In this document: positions 44,888 to 56,110 of the stretch, one piece after another
Layout of the letters: each line of letters begins with the position of its first letter
Position numbering within the stretch: position 1 is the stretch's first letter
Assembly (NCBI GenBank): GCA_020632915.1
Contig: JACKEP010000005.1
Location: 186,001-250,000 of the forward strand
DNA length: 64,000 nucleotides
Direction: 5' to 3'
Source: Alphaproteobacteria bacterium
Lineage (GTDB): Bacteria; Myxococcota_A; UBA796; GCA-2862545
Made by a program: the position numbers and the translations under genes
The notes under the pieces: generated by a model
What the model saw: the letters and a program-made list of their open reading frames with translations, nothing else
What the model was told of the DNA's origin: nothing
The model's database searches: none

Positions 44888-45000
44888 CGACCTCCGTGGT
44901 CGTCCTATCGCGCTGGGGGTGCGCACGACACGCCGCGACCACGGCGTCGTCGCGCCCGTCGGCGGCGTCGTGCTACACCCGACCTGCTCCGGAGGAACGC

Positions 45001-45699
45001 ATGCTCGCCCTGTTCCTGGCCCTGTCGACGTCGGCGCTCGCCGCGGATCCCGCCGGCGATCTCGGTGGCGTCCGCGGCTACGCCGGGCTGGAGTGGCGTC
45101 CCCTGTCGCGGCAGGACCTCGTGTTCGTGGACGAGAGCCGCACCTCGGGCACGGCGGTCGGCGAGTTCGACGGCACGGTCCGGCCCGTGCTCGGTGCGTT
45201 CGGCGGGGTGTGGTTCAACCGGTACGTGGCGCTGCAGCTCGGGCTGGGGGTGGCGTCGCTGACCACCACGTCCCACACCGAGGACAGCTACCGGCAGGTG
45301 TCGACCGCGGTGGTGCGGCCCGCGCTGGACCTCCGGTTCGGGTGGATGCTGCCCACGCATCGCTACCCGGTGCCGTGGGTGATCCTCGGCGGCTACGCCG
45401 ACCTGCCCGCCGCGCGGGACGTGTCCGACGCCTACACGGACGAGGAGCAGCAGGTGGCCGACGATGCGGCCGCCGAGACGCGCTACCGCCTCGGCGGCGT
45501 GGGAGGGCGCGTCGGGCTCGGCGCCGACTACCGCGTGCTCCCGTCGCTGCTGATCGGGGCGCAGGTCACCGTGGGCGTGCACCAGGCCACCTACACGGGC
45601 GGGGACCAGCGCTTCGCCAGCACCTGGATCACCACCGAGGGATCGCTGCTGTTCACGTTCGAGTGGCCGCGACGGGCGCGGCCCCCCGAAGACGGGTGA
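45001..45699 (+). CDS. Outer-membrane beta-barrel-like protein
   Basis: 232 residues; signal peptide ending at ALAA (about residue 15). Alternating hydrophobic strands with Gly/Tyr-rich turns (GYAGLEWRPL, LGAFGGVWFNRYVALQLGLG, VGGRVGLGADYRV, TTEGSLLFTFEW) and a terminal aromatic strand fit an OmpW/OmpA-like 8-strand barrel or OM beta-barrel family. ATG 45001 follows CCGGAGGAACGC. A TGCTACACC extended -10-like element lies 22-30 bases before the start. Confidence 0.65.
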   Translation: MLALFLALSTSALAADPAGDLGGVRGYAGLEWRPLSRQDLVFVDESRTSGTAVGEFDGTVRPVLGAFGGVWFNRYVALQLGLGVASLTTTSHTEDSYRQVSTAVVRPALDLRFGWMLPTHRYPVPWVILGGYADLPAARDVSDAYTDEEQQVADDAAAETRYRLGGVGGRVGLGADYRVLPSLLIGAQVTVGVHQATYTGGDQRFASTWITTEGSLLFTFEWPRRARPPEDG

Positions 45700-45786
45700 C
45701 CGGCGCGCAGAAACGTCGCTTCGACCCACGACGTCGCTCACACGCACCCTCCGGCGACGTGGGTCGGGGTGCAACCCGCTGCATCC

Positions 45787-45813
45787 TTGCCCCCCTCCCA
45801 AACGCACGATAAT
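45787..45813 (+). promoter_or_regulatory. Candidate promoter of ATP synthase operon
   Basis: TTGCCC (45787-45792), 15-bp spacer, GATAAT (45808-45813; five of six bases match TATAAT). The spacer is shorter than the usual 17 bp. It lies 47 bases before the first ATP synthase start codon and is one of the few AT-rich spots in the area. Confidence 0.45.
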
Positions 45814-45859
45814 CGCGCGCTCCCCGCGGCCCCGGGGATCGACCTGGGACGGAAGCGCC

Positions 45860-46297
45860 ATGCAGATCATCCCCGACCCGATGTTCACGCTGATCATGAT
45901 CCTGCCGTTCGCAGTGTCGTTGATCGCGCTGAATGTCCTGCTCTTCAAGCCCGTCCGCGCCTACCTCGAGGGGCGTGAGCACGCGATGATCGGCGCCCGC
46001 CACGAGGCCGAGCAGCTCGCGGCCGACACCGAGGCCAAGATGGCCGAGCTCGAGCGTCGGCTCGCGGCGGCCCGCGAGGAGGCCACGCGCCTGCACACCG
46101 AGCGCCGCGCCGCGGCGATCGCACGCGAGGCCGAGGTGCTCGACGCCGCCCGCCGCGCCGCCGAGGCCGAGCTCGACGCCGCCCTGTCCACCATCGCCAC
46201 CGAGGCCACCGCCGCCCGCCAGAGCATCCGTGAGACGGCCGCTTCGCTCTCCGGCGAGGTCGCGTCGCAGGTGCTCGGCCGTCCGGTCGAGGCGTAG
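45860..46297 (+). CDS. atpX: F0F1 ATP synthase subunit b'
   Basis: 145 residues: one N-terminal membrane helix (MILPFAVSLIALNVLLF, residues 13-29) and a long charged, Ala/Glu/Arg-rich coiled coil. It is the peripheral-stalk partner of subunit b, and its gene directly precedes atpF as in bacteria with two different b-type subunits. Unlike atpF it has no extra periplasmic part. ATG at 45860; atpF begins 8 bp after its stop codon. Confidence 0.88.
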   Translation: MQIIPDPMFTLIMILPFAVSLIALNVLLFKPVRAYLEGREHAMIGARHEAEQLAADTEAKMAELERRLAAAREEATRLHTERRAAAIAREAEVLDAARRAAEAELDAALSTIATEATAARQSIRETAASLSGEVASQVLGRPVEA

Positions 46298-46305
46298 GAG
46301 TCCCG

Positions 46306-47127
46306 ATGACCATCCCGTCCCTGCGCGCGTTCAGCCTCGTCGGCACGCTCACGATCGCCTCAGCCTTCGGCCTGATGTCGTTCGCGGCCTTCGGCCTGGC
46401 GCCGTCCGCGGCCTTCGCCAGCACCGGTCACGAGGCGCCCGCCCACGGCGAGCAGGCCGAGGCCGGTCACGCCGCGCCGGCCCACGGCGGCGGCGAGGGC
46501 GGCCACACCGCGGCTGCCCACGAGGGCGGGCACGGCGGCGACGCCCACCACGCGCCCACGTTCCGCGGCGACGACGACGGCGACGGCACGCCCAACTGGC
46601 GCGACAGCGATGCGGGCGAGGGCGTCTACGTCCTGGGCCCGATCGCGTTCCACCTCCTCAACCTGCTCCTGCTGATCGGTCTCGCCCTGTGGGGCGCGGC
46701 GCCGATCGTGCGCGACATGCTGCGCTCGCGCGCCCACGGCATCCGCACCAGCATCGACGCGGCCGCGAAGCTTCACGCCGACGCGCAGGCCCACCACGAC
46801 GCCATCGCGTCCCGGCTCGCGGCGCTCGACACCGAGATCGCCGACCTGCTCGCCCGTGCCCGCACCGACGCCGACGAGGTGGCCGGTCGCATCGAGGCGC
46901 GCGCCACGGCCGCCGCCGCGTCGATCGCCGAGACCGCCACGCGCCAGATCGCCGATGAGGCGCGCCGCGCCACGCAGGCCATCCGCGCCGAGGCGGTCGA
47001 GCTGGCGGTCGAGCTCGCCGAGGGCATCCTGCGCAAGCAGCTCCAGGCCGGCGATCAGCGCCGCCTGGCCGAGCAGTTCCTCAGCAGCGTCCAGGGCAGC
47101 GCCCCTGGGGGAGACGGCCATGTCTGA
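46306..47127 (+). CDS. atpF: F0F1 ATP synthase subunit b with periplasmic extension
   Basis: 273 residues, about 100 longer than a usual b subunit. The C-terminal 165 residues are standard: a membrane helix (residues about 108-131, VLGPIAFHLLNLLLLIGLALW) and a coiled coil. The extra N-terminus has a signal-peptide-like segment ending near FAS (residue 39), a His/Gly/Ala-rich region (residues 41-83, about ten His) and DDDGDGTPNWRDSD (residues 87-100), which matches the Ca2+-binding thrombospondin type 3 repeat pattern. The extension would lie outside the membrane. GGAGTCCCG precedes ATG 46306. atpH overlaps by 8 bp. Confidence 0.9.
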   Translation: MTIPSLRAFSLVGTLTIASAFGLMSFAAFGLAPSAAFASTGHEAPAHGEQAEAGHAAPAHGGGEGGHTAAAHEGGHGGDAHHAPTFRGDDDGDGTPNWRDSDAGEGVYVLGPIAFHLLNLLLLIGLALWGAAPIVRDMLRSRAHGIRTSIDAAAKLHADAQAHHDAIASRLAALDTEIADLLARARTDADEVAGRIEARATAAAASIAETATRQIADEARRATQAIRAEAVELAVELAEGILRKQLQAGDQRRLAEQFLSSVQGSAPGGDGHV

Positions 47128-47683
47128 CGCCAGCACCGCCCGTCGCTGGGCTCGCGCCCTCGTCGAGCTCGCCACCGAGGCGGGCACGGCCGAGGCCGTC
47201 CAGGCCGAGCTCACCAGCGTGCACGAGGCGCTCACCGGCGAGGGGGGGGCCCTGTTCGAGGCCCTGTCGAGCCCGGTGTTCACCGTCGTCGAGCGCAAGG
47301 CCGTCCTGGCCGACGTTGTCGGTCGCGTGGGCACCGGTCCCCTGGTCACCCACTTCCTGGGCCTGCTCGTCGAGCGTGGCCGGATGGGGAGCCTGCCCGA
47401 CATCGTGCGCCAGTTCGTCGAGATGCTCGACGAGCGCGCCGGCCGCATCCGCGTGTCGGTCGCCACGGTCGAGGCGCTGAGCCCGGCGCTCGAGTCCGAG
47501 CTCAAGGCCGCGTTCGAGAAGTCCACCGGCAAGTCGGTGGTCCTCGACGCCCACATCGATCCTTCCCTCATCGGCGGCCTGGTCGCGCGTGTCGGTAGCA
47601 AGGTCTACGACGCCAGCCTCCGCACCCGCCTCGAAGACCTCAAGAACCGCCTCATCTACGCCCAGGCCCTGCCGGAAGCCTGA
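47120..47683 (+). CDS. atpH: F0F1 ATP synthase subunit delta
   Basis: 187 residues. N-terminal helical domain (ARRWARALVELATEAG) that binds the alpha subunit crown, and C-terminal domain with VRVSVATVEALSPAL-like and IDPSLIGGLVARVGSKVYDASLRTRL, the conserved OSCP/delta signature. Connects the peripheral stalk to F1. Start ATG 47120 follows GGGGGAGACGGCC and overlaps atpF. Confidence 0.95.
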   Translation: MSDASTARRWARALVELATEAGTAEAVQAELTSVHEALTGEGGALFEALSSPVFTVVERKAVLADVVGRVGTGPLVTHFLGLLVERGRMGSLPDIVRQFVEMLDERAGRIRVSVATVEALSPALESELKAAFEKSTGKSVVLDAHIDPSLIGGLVARVGSKVYDASLRTRLEDLKNRLIYAQALPEA

Positions 47684-47696
47684 CGGGAGACGCATC

Positions 47697-49226
<1,530 letters not shown>

Positions 49227-49260
49227 GCCACCTCCCTCCCGCAACCAGGAAGCAGGCGCG

Positions 49261-50142
49261 ATGCCGAACCTCAAGGACATCAAGGTCCGGATCACCTCGG
49301 TCCAGAAGACCCGCCAGATCACCTCCGCGATGAAGCTCGTCGCGGCGGCGAAGCTCAAGGGTGCCACCGACCGTGCCACCGCGGCCCAGCCCTACCAGCG
49401 CAAGCTGGGGGCGGTGCTGCGCAACCTGGGCGACAAGGTGGGCGGCGAGATCACCAACCCGCTGCTCCAGCGCCACGAGCAGGTCCGCAAGGTCCTGCTG
49501 GTGCTGCTCACCACCGATCGCGGCCTGTGCGGCGGCTTCAACAACAACCTGCTGCGCCGCGCCCAGAAGTGGGTCGACGAGCGTCAGCTCGAAGGCGTCG
49601 AGGTCTCGCTGCGCCTGTTCGGTCGCAAGGGGCGCGACTTCTGCCGCGTCCGCGGCATGGCCGTCGCCGACACCCAGCTCGAGTACGCCAAGACCCCCAA
49701 GATGGACCTCGTGCGCCCGCTCTCCGACCACATGGTCGCGGGCTTCACGGCCGGCGACTACGACGAGGTCTGGATCGGGTTCAACGTCTTCGTGAACGCC
49801 GCCACCCAGCGCCCGGAGTTCCACCAGGTGCTGCCGCTGTCGGTCCACAGCGACGACGCGGGTGACGCGGGCGCCGACGCCGGCATGACCGACTACCTCT
49901 TCGAGCCGAGCCCCCAGGCGCTGCTCGAGAGCCTGCTCCCGCTCTACCTGCGCACGCTGATCCTGCAGGCCTTCCTCGAGACCGAGGCCGGCGAGCACGG
50001 CGCCCGCATGCTCGCGATGGACAACGCCACGCGCAACGCCACCGACCTCATCGGTCGGCTCACGCTCGAGTACAACCGTGCCCGTCAGGCCGCCATCACG
50101 ACCGAGATCACCGAGATCGTGTCCGGCGCCGAGGCGCTCTAG
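49261..50142 (+). CDS. atpG: F0F1 ATP synthase subunit gamma
   Basis: 293 residues, typical length. N-terminal helix KVRITSVQKTRQITSAMKL and the C-terminal helix ending in RQAAITTEITEIVSGAEAL form the central rotor coiled coil; TTDRGLCGGFNNNL is the conserved internal motif. ATG 49261 has CAGGAAGCAGGCGCG upstream. A 105-bp gap follows before atpD. Confidence 0.97.
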   Translation: MPNLKDIKVRITSVQKTRQITSAMKLVAAAKLKGATDRATAAQPYQRKLGAVLRNLGDKVGGEITNPLLQRHEQVRKVLLVLLTTDRGLCGGFNNNLLRRAQKWVDERQLEGVEVSLRLFGRKGRDFCRVRGMAVADTQLEYAKTPKMDLVRPLSDHMVAGFTAGDYDEVWIGFNVFVNAATQRPEFHQVLPLSVHSDDAGDAGADAGMTDYLFEPSPQALLESLLPLYLRTLILQAFLETEAGEHGARMLAMDNATRNATDLIGRLTLEYNRARQAAITTEITEIVSGAEAL

Positions 50143-50247
50143 GCGCGCCGGGTCGCGCGCGTCGCACCCGTCCTTCTTCCGCATCCATCCCCATCTCTCG
50201 GCATCGCTGCTGCATCCCAGCGGCCCCCTTCGCTACCGGAGCCCGTC

Positions 50248-51696
<1,449 letters not shown>

Positions 51697-51726
51697 TCGA
51701 ACGCCGACCGCCTGTTGGAGGTTCCC

Positions 51727-52116
51727 GTGTCGCTCAACGTCGACATCGTCACGCCCGAGAAGGTCGTGTACTCGGGCCGGGCCGACGAGGTCCGGGTGCC
51801 GGGCGTCAACGGCGAGTTCGGGGTGCTCCCCGACCACGCCCTGTTGCTCTCGCTGGTCAAGGCGGGCGTCGTCACCGTGATGAACGCCGGCAAGTCCACC
51901 CGCTACGTCGTGGGACGTGGGTTCGCCGAAGCGGGCCCCGATCGCGTCGTGCTGCTCACCGACTCGTGCGAGTCGGCGGACGGGGTCGACAAGGCCGCCG
52001 CCCGCGAGCTGCTCACCCACGCCGAGGCGGTCATCGTCGACACGGCGCCGGGCACCGACGCGCGCCTCACGGCCGAGCGGGACGCCGAGCTCGCGCGCGC
52101 GCGCCTCGAGGCCTGA
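51727..52116 (+). CDS. atpC: F0F1 ATP synthase subunit epsilon
   Basis: 129 residues. N-terminal beta-sandwich with VDIVTPEKVVYSG and VNGEFGVLPDHALLL, then a short helical C-terminus (ELLTHAEAVIVDT, TAERDAELARARLEA). Rotor subunit and regulator of ATP hydrolysis. Start GTG 51727 (SLNVDIV) chosen because GGAGGTTCCC lies directly before it; a TTG at 51715 is possible but contains the ribosome site. Last gene of the operon. Confidence 0.93.
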   Translation: MSLNVDIVTPEKVVYSGRADEVRVPGVNGEFGVLPDHALLLSLVKAGVVTVMNAGKSTRYVVGRGFAEAGPDRVVLLTDSCESADGVDKAAARELLTHAEAVIVDTAPGTDARLTAERDAELARARLEA

Positions 52117-52127
52117 TCCCGCCGCCG

Positions 52128-52143
52128 GGGTGGTGCGCCACCC
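52128..52143 (+). terminator. Short hairpin after ATP synthase operon
   Basis: GGGTGG / CCACCC with a 4-base loop, starting 11 bases after the atpC stop. No T-tract follows; weak candidate for operon end. Confidence 0.35.
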
Positions 52144-52173
52144 GCGCCGCGTCCGCAGGTTAGGCCGACGGCC

Positions 52174-53679
52174 ATGGACGTCGCCGCTGCGCCGCCGCCT
52201 GCACCCTCCCGCCCGTCGCGCGGGTGGGTCGTGGCGTGGGGCGTCGTGGCCGCGCTCGTGGCGCTGGGTGTGGTGCTGCGCTGGCCGCTGATGACGCTCG
52301 GGTTCACCTCGGACGAGGTGGCCAACGTCAGCAACGGCACGTTCGCGCAGATCTTCGACAACCCGGAGACGGGCGTGAACCCGCCGCTGTGGCGGTGGCT
52401 GTGGAACGTGCCGGTCGACGCGTGGACCGGGGCGGGGCTGGCCCGCTACGCCTCGCTGGCCAGCAGCCTGCTCGCGATCGTGCTCGGCTTCGTGGTCGGG
52501 CGACGCGCGGGACGGGGGCTCGCCCTCGCGGGGCTGGTGGCCGCCTGCATGCTCGCCGTCCATCCCTTCCCGGTGCGCTACGCGGCGTTGCATCGGATCT
52601 ATGCGTTCTGGTCGCTGCTGGCGCTGGTGCACGTCTGGGCGATGGGCCACGCGCTGGACGCCGAGCCCGGTCGCCGGCGGCTCCGGTGGGCTGCGGTGGC
52701 GGTGCTCACGGCGATGGTGCTGCCGTGGGTCCACTACTTCAGCGTGCCGGTCCTGCTGAGCCTGGGGATCGCCATCCTCGTCGGCATGCCCGGCCGGCGT
52801 CGGTGGGTGCTCGCCTACGTCCCCGCCGCGCTCGGTGTGCTGCCGCTGGTACCTTACGTGCTGTTCGAAGAGGGGCGCCGGGTCGCGCCGGACCGTGAGC
52901 CGATGTCCGAGCTGCTGCTCAAGCTCACCAGCATGGACCTGCACCCGCCGGCGCCGGTCCTCGCCGTGGTGTCGAAGCCGTGGTTCCAGCTCACGGGGCA
53001 CTACCCCGCCATCGGCCTGTGGATGGAGGTGAGCACCGCGGCCGTGCTGGTGGCGGGGCTGCTCCTGTGGCGGCGGGCGCCGTCCACGCTGAGGCTCGCC
53101 CTCGCCGGGGCGGTCGGGGTGCTCGCCGGCGCCATGGTGCTGGGACGGGTGCAGTACGTGCGCCCCGCCACGGTGGTGATGGTGGTGACCTTCGTCGGGG
53201 TGGCGATCGGCGCCGTGCCGTCGCTGCTGCCGGGGCGTCGTGCCCGTCAGGTGGCCGTCCTCGTCGTCGGTGCGTGGTTCTGCGGCGCGTTGCCCACGGC
53301 GCTGTCCCGGGAGGCCGCCTACTGGCACGCCGACGAGGCGTTGCCGTACGTGGTGGCGAACGCCTCCAGCTGGGAGGCCACGCGGGGCGATCGGGCGTTC
53401 ATCGTGTCGCCGGCCCACCGCCTCTGGTCGATGTGGTTCCAGCTGGCCCACCAGGTGCCGCGCCTGGCCCATCGCGGCCCGCGGTGCGAGGGGTACGACC
53501 CCTGCTTCGAGCACGAGGGCGTCGCGTGGGGCGGTGTCGACGAGGTCGGGGACGGTCACCTCCTCGATGGCATCGTCGTCTCGATCGGGGCCTGGCGCGT
53601 CGCGGGCTACGCCAGCACCTGCACGGTGATCCGCGACGAAGGCAGCTGGGGGATCTTCGACTGCCGTCGGGGCCGGTGA
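52174..53679 (+). CDS. GT-C-like multi-pass membrane protein
   Basis: 501 residues with about ten hydrophobic segments. The first external loop holds LGFTSDEVANVSNG, an Asp-Glu pair at the site where GT39/GT83-type GT-C glycosyltransferases have their catalytic acid. C-terminal 120 residues are soluble with four Cys (CEGYDPCFEHE; STCTVI...FDC). Third GT-C-like protein of the window; likely moves sugars from polyprenyl phosphate to surface glycans or proteins, substrate unknown. No Shine-Dalgarno; a TAGGCC box begins at -13. Confidence 0.7.
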   Translation: MDVAAAPPPAPSRPSRGWVVAWGVVAALVALGVVLRWPLMTLGFTSDEVANVSNGTFAQIFDNPETGVNPPLWRWLWNVPVDAWTGAGLARYASLASSLLAIVLGFVVGRRAGRGLALAGLVAACMLAVHPFPVRYAALHRIYAFWSLLALVHVWAMGHALDAEPGRRRLRWAAVAVLTAMVLPWVHYFSVPVLLSLGIAILVGMPGRRRWVLAYVPAALGVLPLVPYVLFEEGRRVAPDREPMSELLLKLTSMDLHPPAPVLAVVSKPWFQLTGHYPAIGLWMEVSTAAVLVAGLLLWRRAPSTLRLALAGAVGVLAGAMVLGRVQYVRPATVVMVVTFVGVAIGAVPSLLPGRRARQVAVLVVGAWFCGALPTALSREAAYWHADEALPYVVANASSWEATRGDRAFIVSPAHRLWSMWFQLAHQVPRLAHRGPRCEGYDPCFEHEGVAWGGVDEVGDGHLLDGIVVSIGAWRVAGYASTCTVIRDEGSWGIFDCRRGR

Positions 53680-53771
53680 GCCGTGGTCGTGGACGCGCTA
53701 GGTTGCTCGCGCGCTATCCTCTGCGCGTCCCGCCCTCGCCCCTCCCGCGCGCCCTGCCAGGAGCCCCGTCC

Positions 53772-55202
53772 ATGACCCACCCCCTCCTCGACGGCCTCGG
53801 CCCCTGCGAGCCGGCGGTCCTCCCCGAGCCTGGCGCGTGGTTCCGCACCAGCGTCCGCCACGAAGGGCGCCCCGTGTGGGCACGGGTGCCGCGGGACGAG
53901 GCCGAGGGTCACGAGGACGCCGACGCGATCGAGCGGGCGTGGGAACGGCTCGATCACCTCGACCACCCGGCGATCCCGCGCCCGCTGCGCTTCGACCGCG
54001 ATCGCCGCGTGCTCTACGTCATCGCGCCCGACGGCGTCCCGCTCAGCCAGGTCATCGACCTGCGCCACGAGCCGGTGTTCACGATGACGCCCGCCACCGT
54101 GCTCGACGTCGGTCAGCAGCTCGCCGACGTGCTGGTGCACGCCCACGAGCGCGGCCGGCCCCACGGCCACCTGTCGCCCGAGCGCATCTGGATCACCCGC
54201 GACGGCACCCTGGTGGTGTGGGGCTTCGGCGGCGGCCCCGACGAGGTGGGCGTGGCCCGCTGGTGGCCTCCGGAACGCGCGCGCGGCAAGCGCACGAGCG
54301 GCGATGCCGACCAGTGGGCGCTGGGGGCGATCCTGGCGGCCCTGGTCACGGGGCGCCTGCCGTGGCGCAGCGAGGATCCGGTGTCCGAGGCCCGGGTGGG
54401 CGACGCCTCCCACCTGACGTCGCCGGTGATGGAGCAGTGGAAGCCGCTGGGCCGCCTGGTGCTGCGGGCGCTCGAGGCCGAGCCGCGCGATCGCTTTCCG
54501 TCCGTCCACCCGCTCCGTCAGGCCCTCGACGCGCTCGGACAGCGGGTGACGCAGCCGTCCGACCTCACCACGATGGGCGAGGCCCTCCTCGACCGCTTCG
54601 GTCCGCCCGTCCCGGAGGCCGTCGGCGACGACCCCACCGACGCGCCGCCACCGCCGCTCCGTCCCACCCCGGCCGACCTCGGCCCACCCACGGCGATCAG
54701 CCCCGAGCCTCCGCCGCTCGACGCGATCGACGACCAGGCGGTGCCGCCGCCGCTCGACGTGTCGGCCTTCGACTTCGACGGCCCCACCGATCGCGACACG
54801 AGCCCCACGCGCGTGCCCTTCGGTGGGGAGGACACCACCGACGACGACACCGACGTGGACGACGCGCTGCGGTCCGGGGCCACGCCGACGCCCCGCGCTG
54901 CCCCGGTGGCCGGCGCAGACGCGCCCGACGACGACCCGGGGGACGACAGCCTCGTCGTCGGGGCGGTCCGTGGCGCCGTGGAGGCCGACGTCGGCGCGGT
55001 CGACGCGCCCGCGCTGGAGATGGTCGACGCACCCACAGACGCCTCGTCGCTCGGCGGCGTGGTGCTCGCAGAGCGCCAGACCGGCGCCGACCTCACGCCG
55101 CGCGCGTGGTGGGAGGAGGTGCCGATCCGCAAGGTCGCGCCGTGGGTGGTCGGCGCCATGGTGGTGCTACTCGTCGTCTACGTGCTGGGCTGGATGTGGT
55201 GA
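53772..55202 (+). CDS. Ser/Thr protein kinase-like pseudokinase, tail-anchored
   Basis: 476 residues. Residues about 20-270 follow the kinase fold: VWARVPRD at the VAIK position (Lys replaced by Arg38), HGHLSPERI for HRDLKPEN (catalytic Asp replaced by His133, Lys by Ser, Asn by Arg), WGFGGG for DFG (Asp replaced by Gly151), WWPPERARGK for the APE motif, and DADQWALGAILAALVTGRLPW for helix F. ATP-Mg and catalytic residues are missing. An acidic Asp/Pro-rich linker of about 180 residues leads to a C-terminal membrane helix (about residues 455-476). Probably a scaffold or sensor. The MBL gene overlaps by 4 bp. ATG 53772 with CAGGAGCCCC. Confidence 0.8.
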   Translation: MTHPLLDGLGPCEPAVLPEPGAWFRTSVRHEGRPVWARVPRDEAEGHEDADAIERAWERLDHLDHPAIPRPLRFDRDRRVLYVIAPDGVPLSQVIDLRHEPVFTMTPATVLDVGQQLADVLVHAHERGRPHGHLSPERIWITRDGTLVVWGFGGGPDEVGVARWWPPERARGKRTSGDADQWALGAILAALVTGRLPWRSEDPVSEARVGDASHLTSPVMEQWKPLGRLVLRALEAEPRDRFPSVHPLRQALDALGQRVTQPSDLTTMGEALLDRFGPPVPEAVGDDPTDAPPPPLRPTPADLGPPTAISPEPPPLDAIDDQAVPPPLDVSAFDFDGPTDRDTSPTRVPFGGEDTTDDDTDVDDALRSGATPTPRAAPVAGADAPDDDPGDDSLVVGAVRGAVEADVGAVDAPALEMVDAPTDASSLGGVVLAERQTGADLTPRAWWEEVPIRKVAPWVVGAMVVLLVVYVLGWMW

Positions 55203-56083
55203 CGTCCGTCCCGCCGCACGTGCTCGAGGAGGTCGCGCCGGGGCTGCGCCGGATCGCCGTGCGCACGCCCACGCTGCCGCCCGCCACCCACACCAACTGC
55301 TACATCGCGGGTCACGACCGCCTCACGGTCTTCGATCCGGCGAGCCCGTGGGACGACGAGCAGGCCGTGCTGGCCGGCGCGCTCGACGCGCTGGAGGCGC
55401 AGGGCGCGCGCGTCGAGCGCATCGTGCTCACCCACCACCATGTCGACCACGTGTCGGGCGCCCAGGCGCTCCAGGCCCACCTCGCCGCAGGCGACCGCAC
55501 CGTCCCCATCGTCGCGCACGAGGTCACCCGCACGCTGCTCTCCGGCGTCGTGCCGGTCGACGGCGTGCTCGCCGACGGCGACACGCTCGCCTGCGACGAC
55601 GTCCGGTTCGCCGTGGTCCACACCCCCGGTCACGCCCCCGGCCACCTCGTGTTCCACGACCCCGCGTCCGGTGCCGTGGTGGCCGGAGACATGGTGGCGG
55701 GCATCGGCACCATCCTCATCGATCCGGTCGAGGGCGATCTCGGGGACTACCTCGACAGCCTCGTGCGGATGCAACGGCTCGATCCCGCCCTCCTGCTGCC
55801 GAGCCACGGTCCGGCGCTGCCCGAGGCGCGGGCCGTGCTCGGCTTCTACGTGGCCCACCGTCACCAGCGCACGGAGCAGATCCGCCGGGCGCTCGCCGGG
55901 CTCGGCGTGGCCACCCCGGTCGATCTCGCGCCGCGGGTCTACCCCGAGCTTCCGTCCGAAGCGCTGGCGTTCGGTGCGGTGCAGATCCTCGCCCACCTGA
56001 CCTGGATGGTGCGCCACGGCCTCGCCGCCCATGCCGGCGACCCGGCCGACCTGCGCTTCGAGGCCACCCCCGCCACACCGTGA
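55199..56083 (+). CDS. Metallo-beta-lactamase-fold hydrolase
   Basis: 294 residues. THHHVDHVSGA is the HxHxDH zinc-binding motif, TPGHAPGHLVF provides the next His, VVAGDMVAGI the bridging Asp and LLPSHGPAL the last His. Overall resemblance is to LACTB2/glyoxalase-II-like enzymes, which act on thioesters, RNA or acyl compounds. GTG start at 55199 overlaps the pseudokinase stop (GTGA). It ends 23 bp from the convergent carotenoid desaturase gene. Confidence 0.9.
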   Translation: MTSVPPHVLEEVAPGLRRIAVRTPTLPPATHTNCYIAGHDRLTVFDPASPWDDEQAVLAGALDALEAQGARVERIVLTHHHVDHVSGAQALQAHLAAGDRTVPIVAHEVTRTLLSGVVPVDGVLADGDTLACDDVRFAVVHTPGHAPGHLVFHDPASGAVVAGDMVAGIGTILIDPVEGDLGDYLDSLVRMQRLDPALLLPSHGPALPEARAVLGFYVAHRHQRTEQIRRALAGLGVATPVDLAPRVYPELPSEALAFGAVQILAHLTWMVRHGLAAHAGDPADLRFEATPATP

Positions 56084-56110
56084 GCCCACGGCTCACGGCT
56101 CACGGCTCAC
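56080..56110. repeat. Heptamer repeat forming a hairpin with three alternative arms
   Basis: GTGAGCC (56080-56086) pairs with any of three tandem GGCTCAC copies (56090-56096, 56097-56103, 56104-56110). The element spans the gap between two convergent genes and may act as a bidirectional terminator. Confidence 0.6.
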
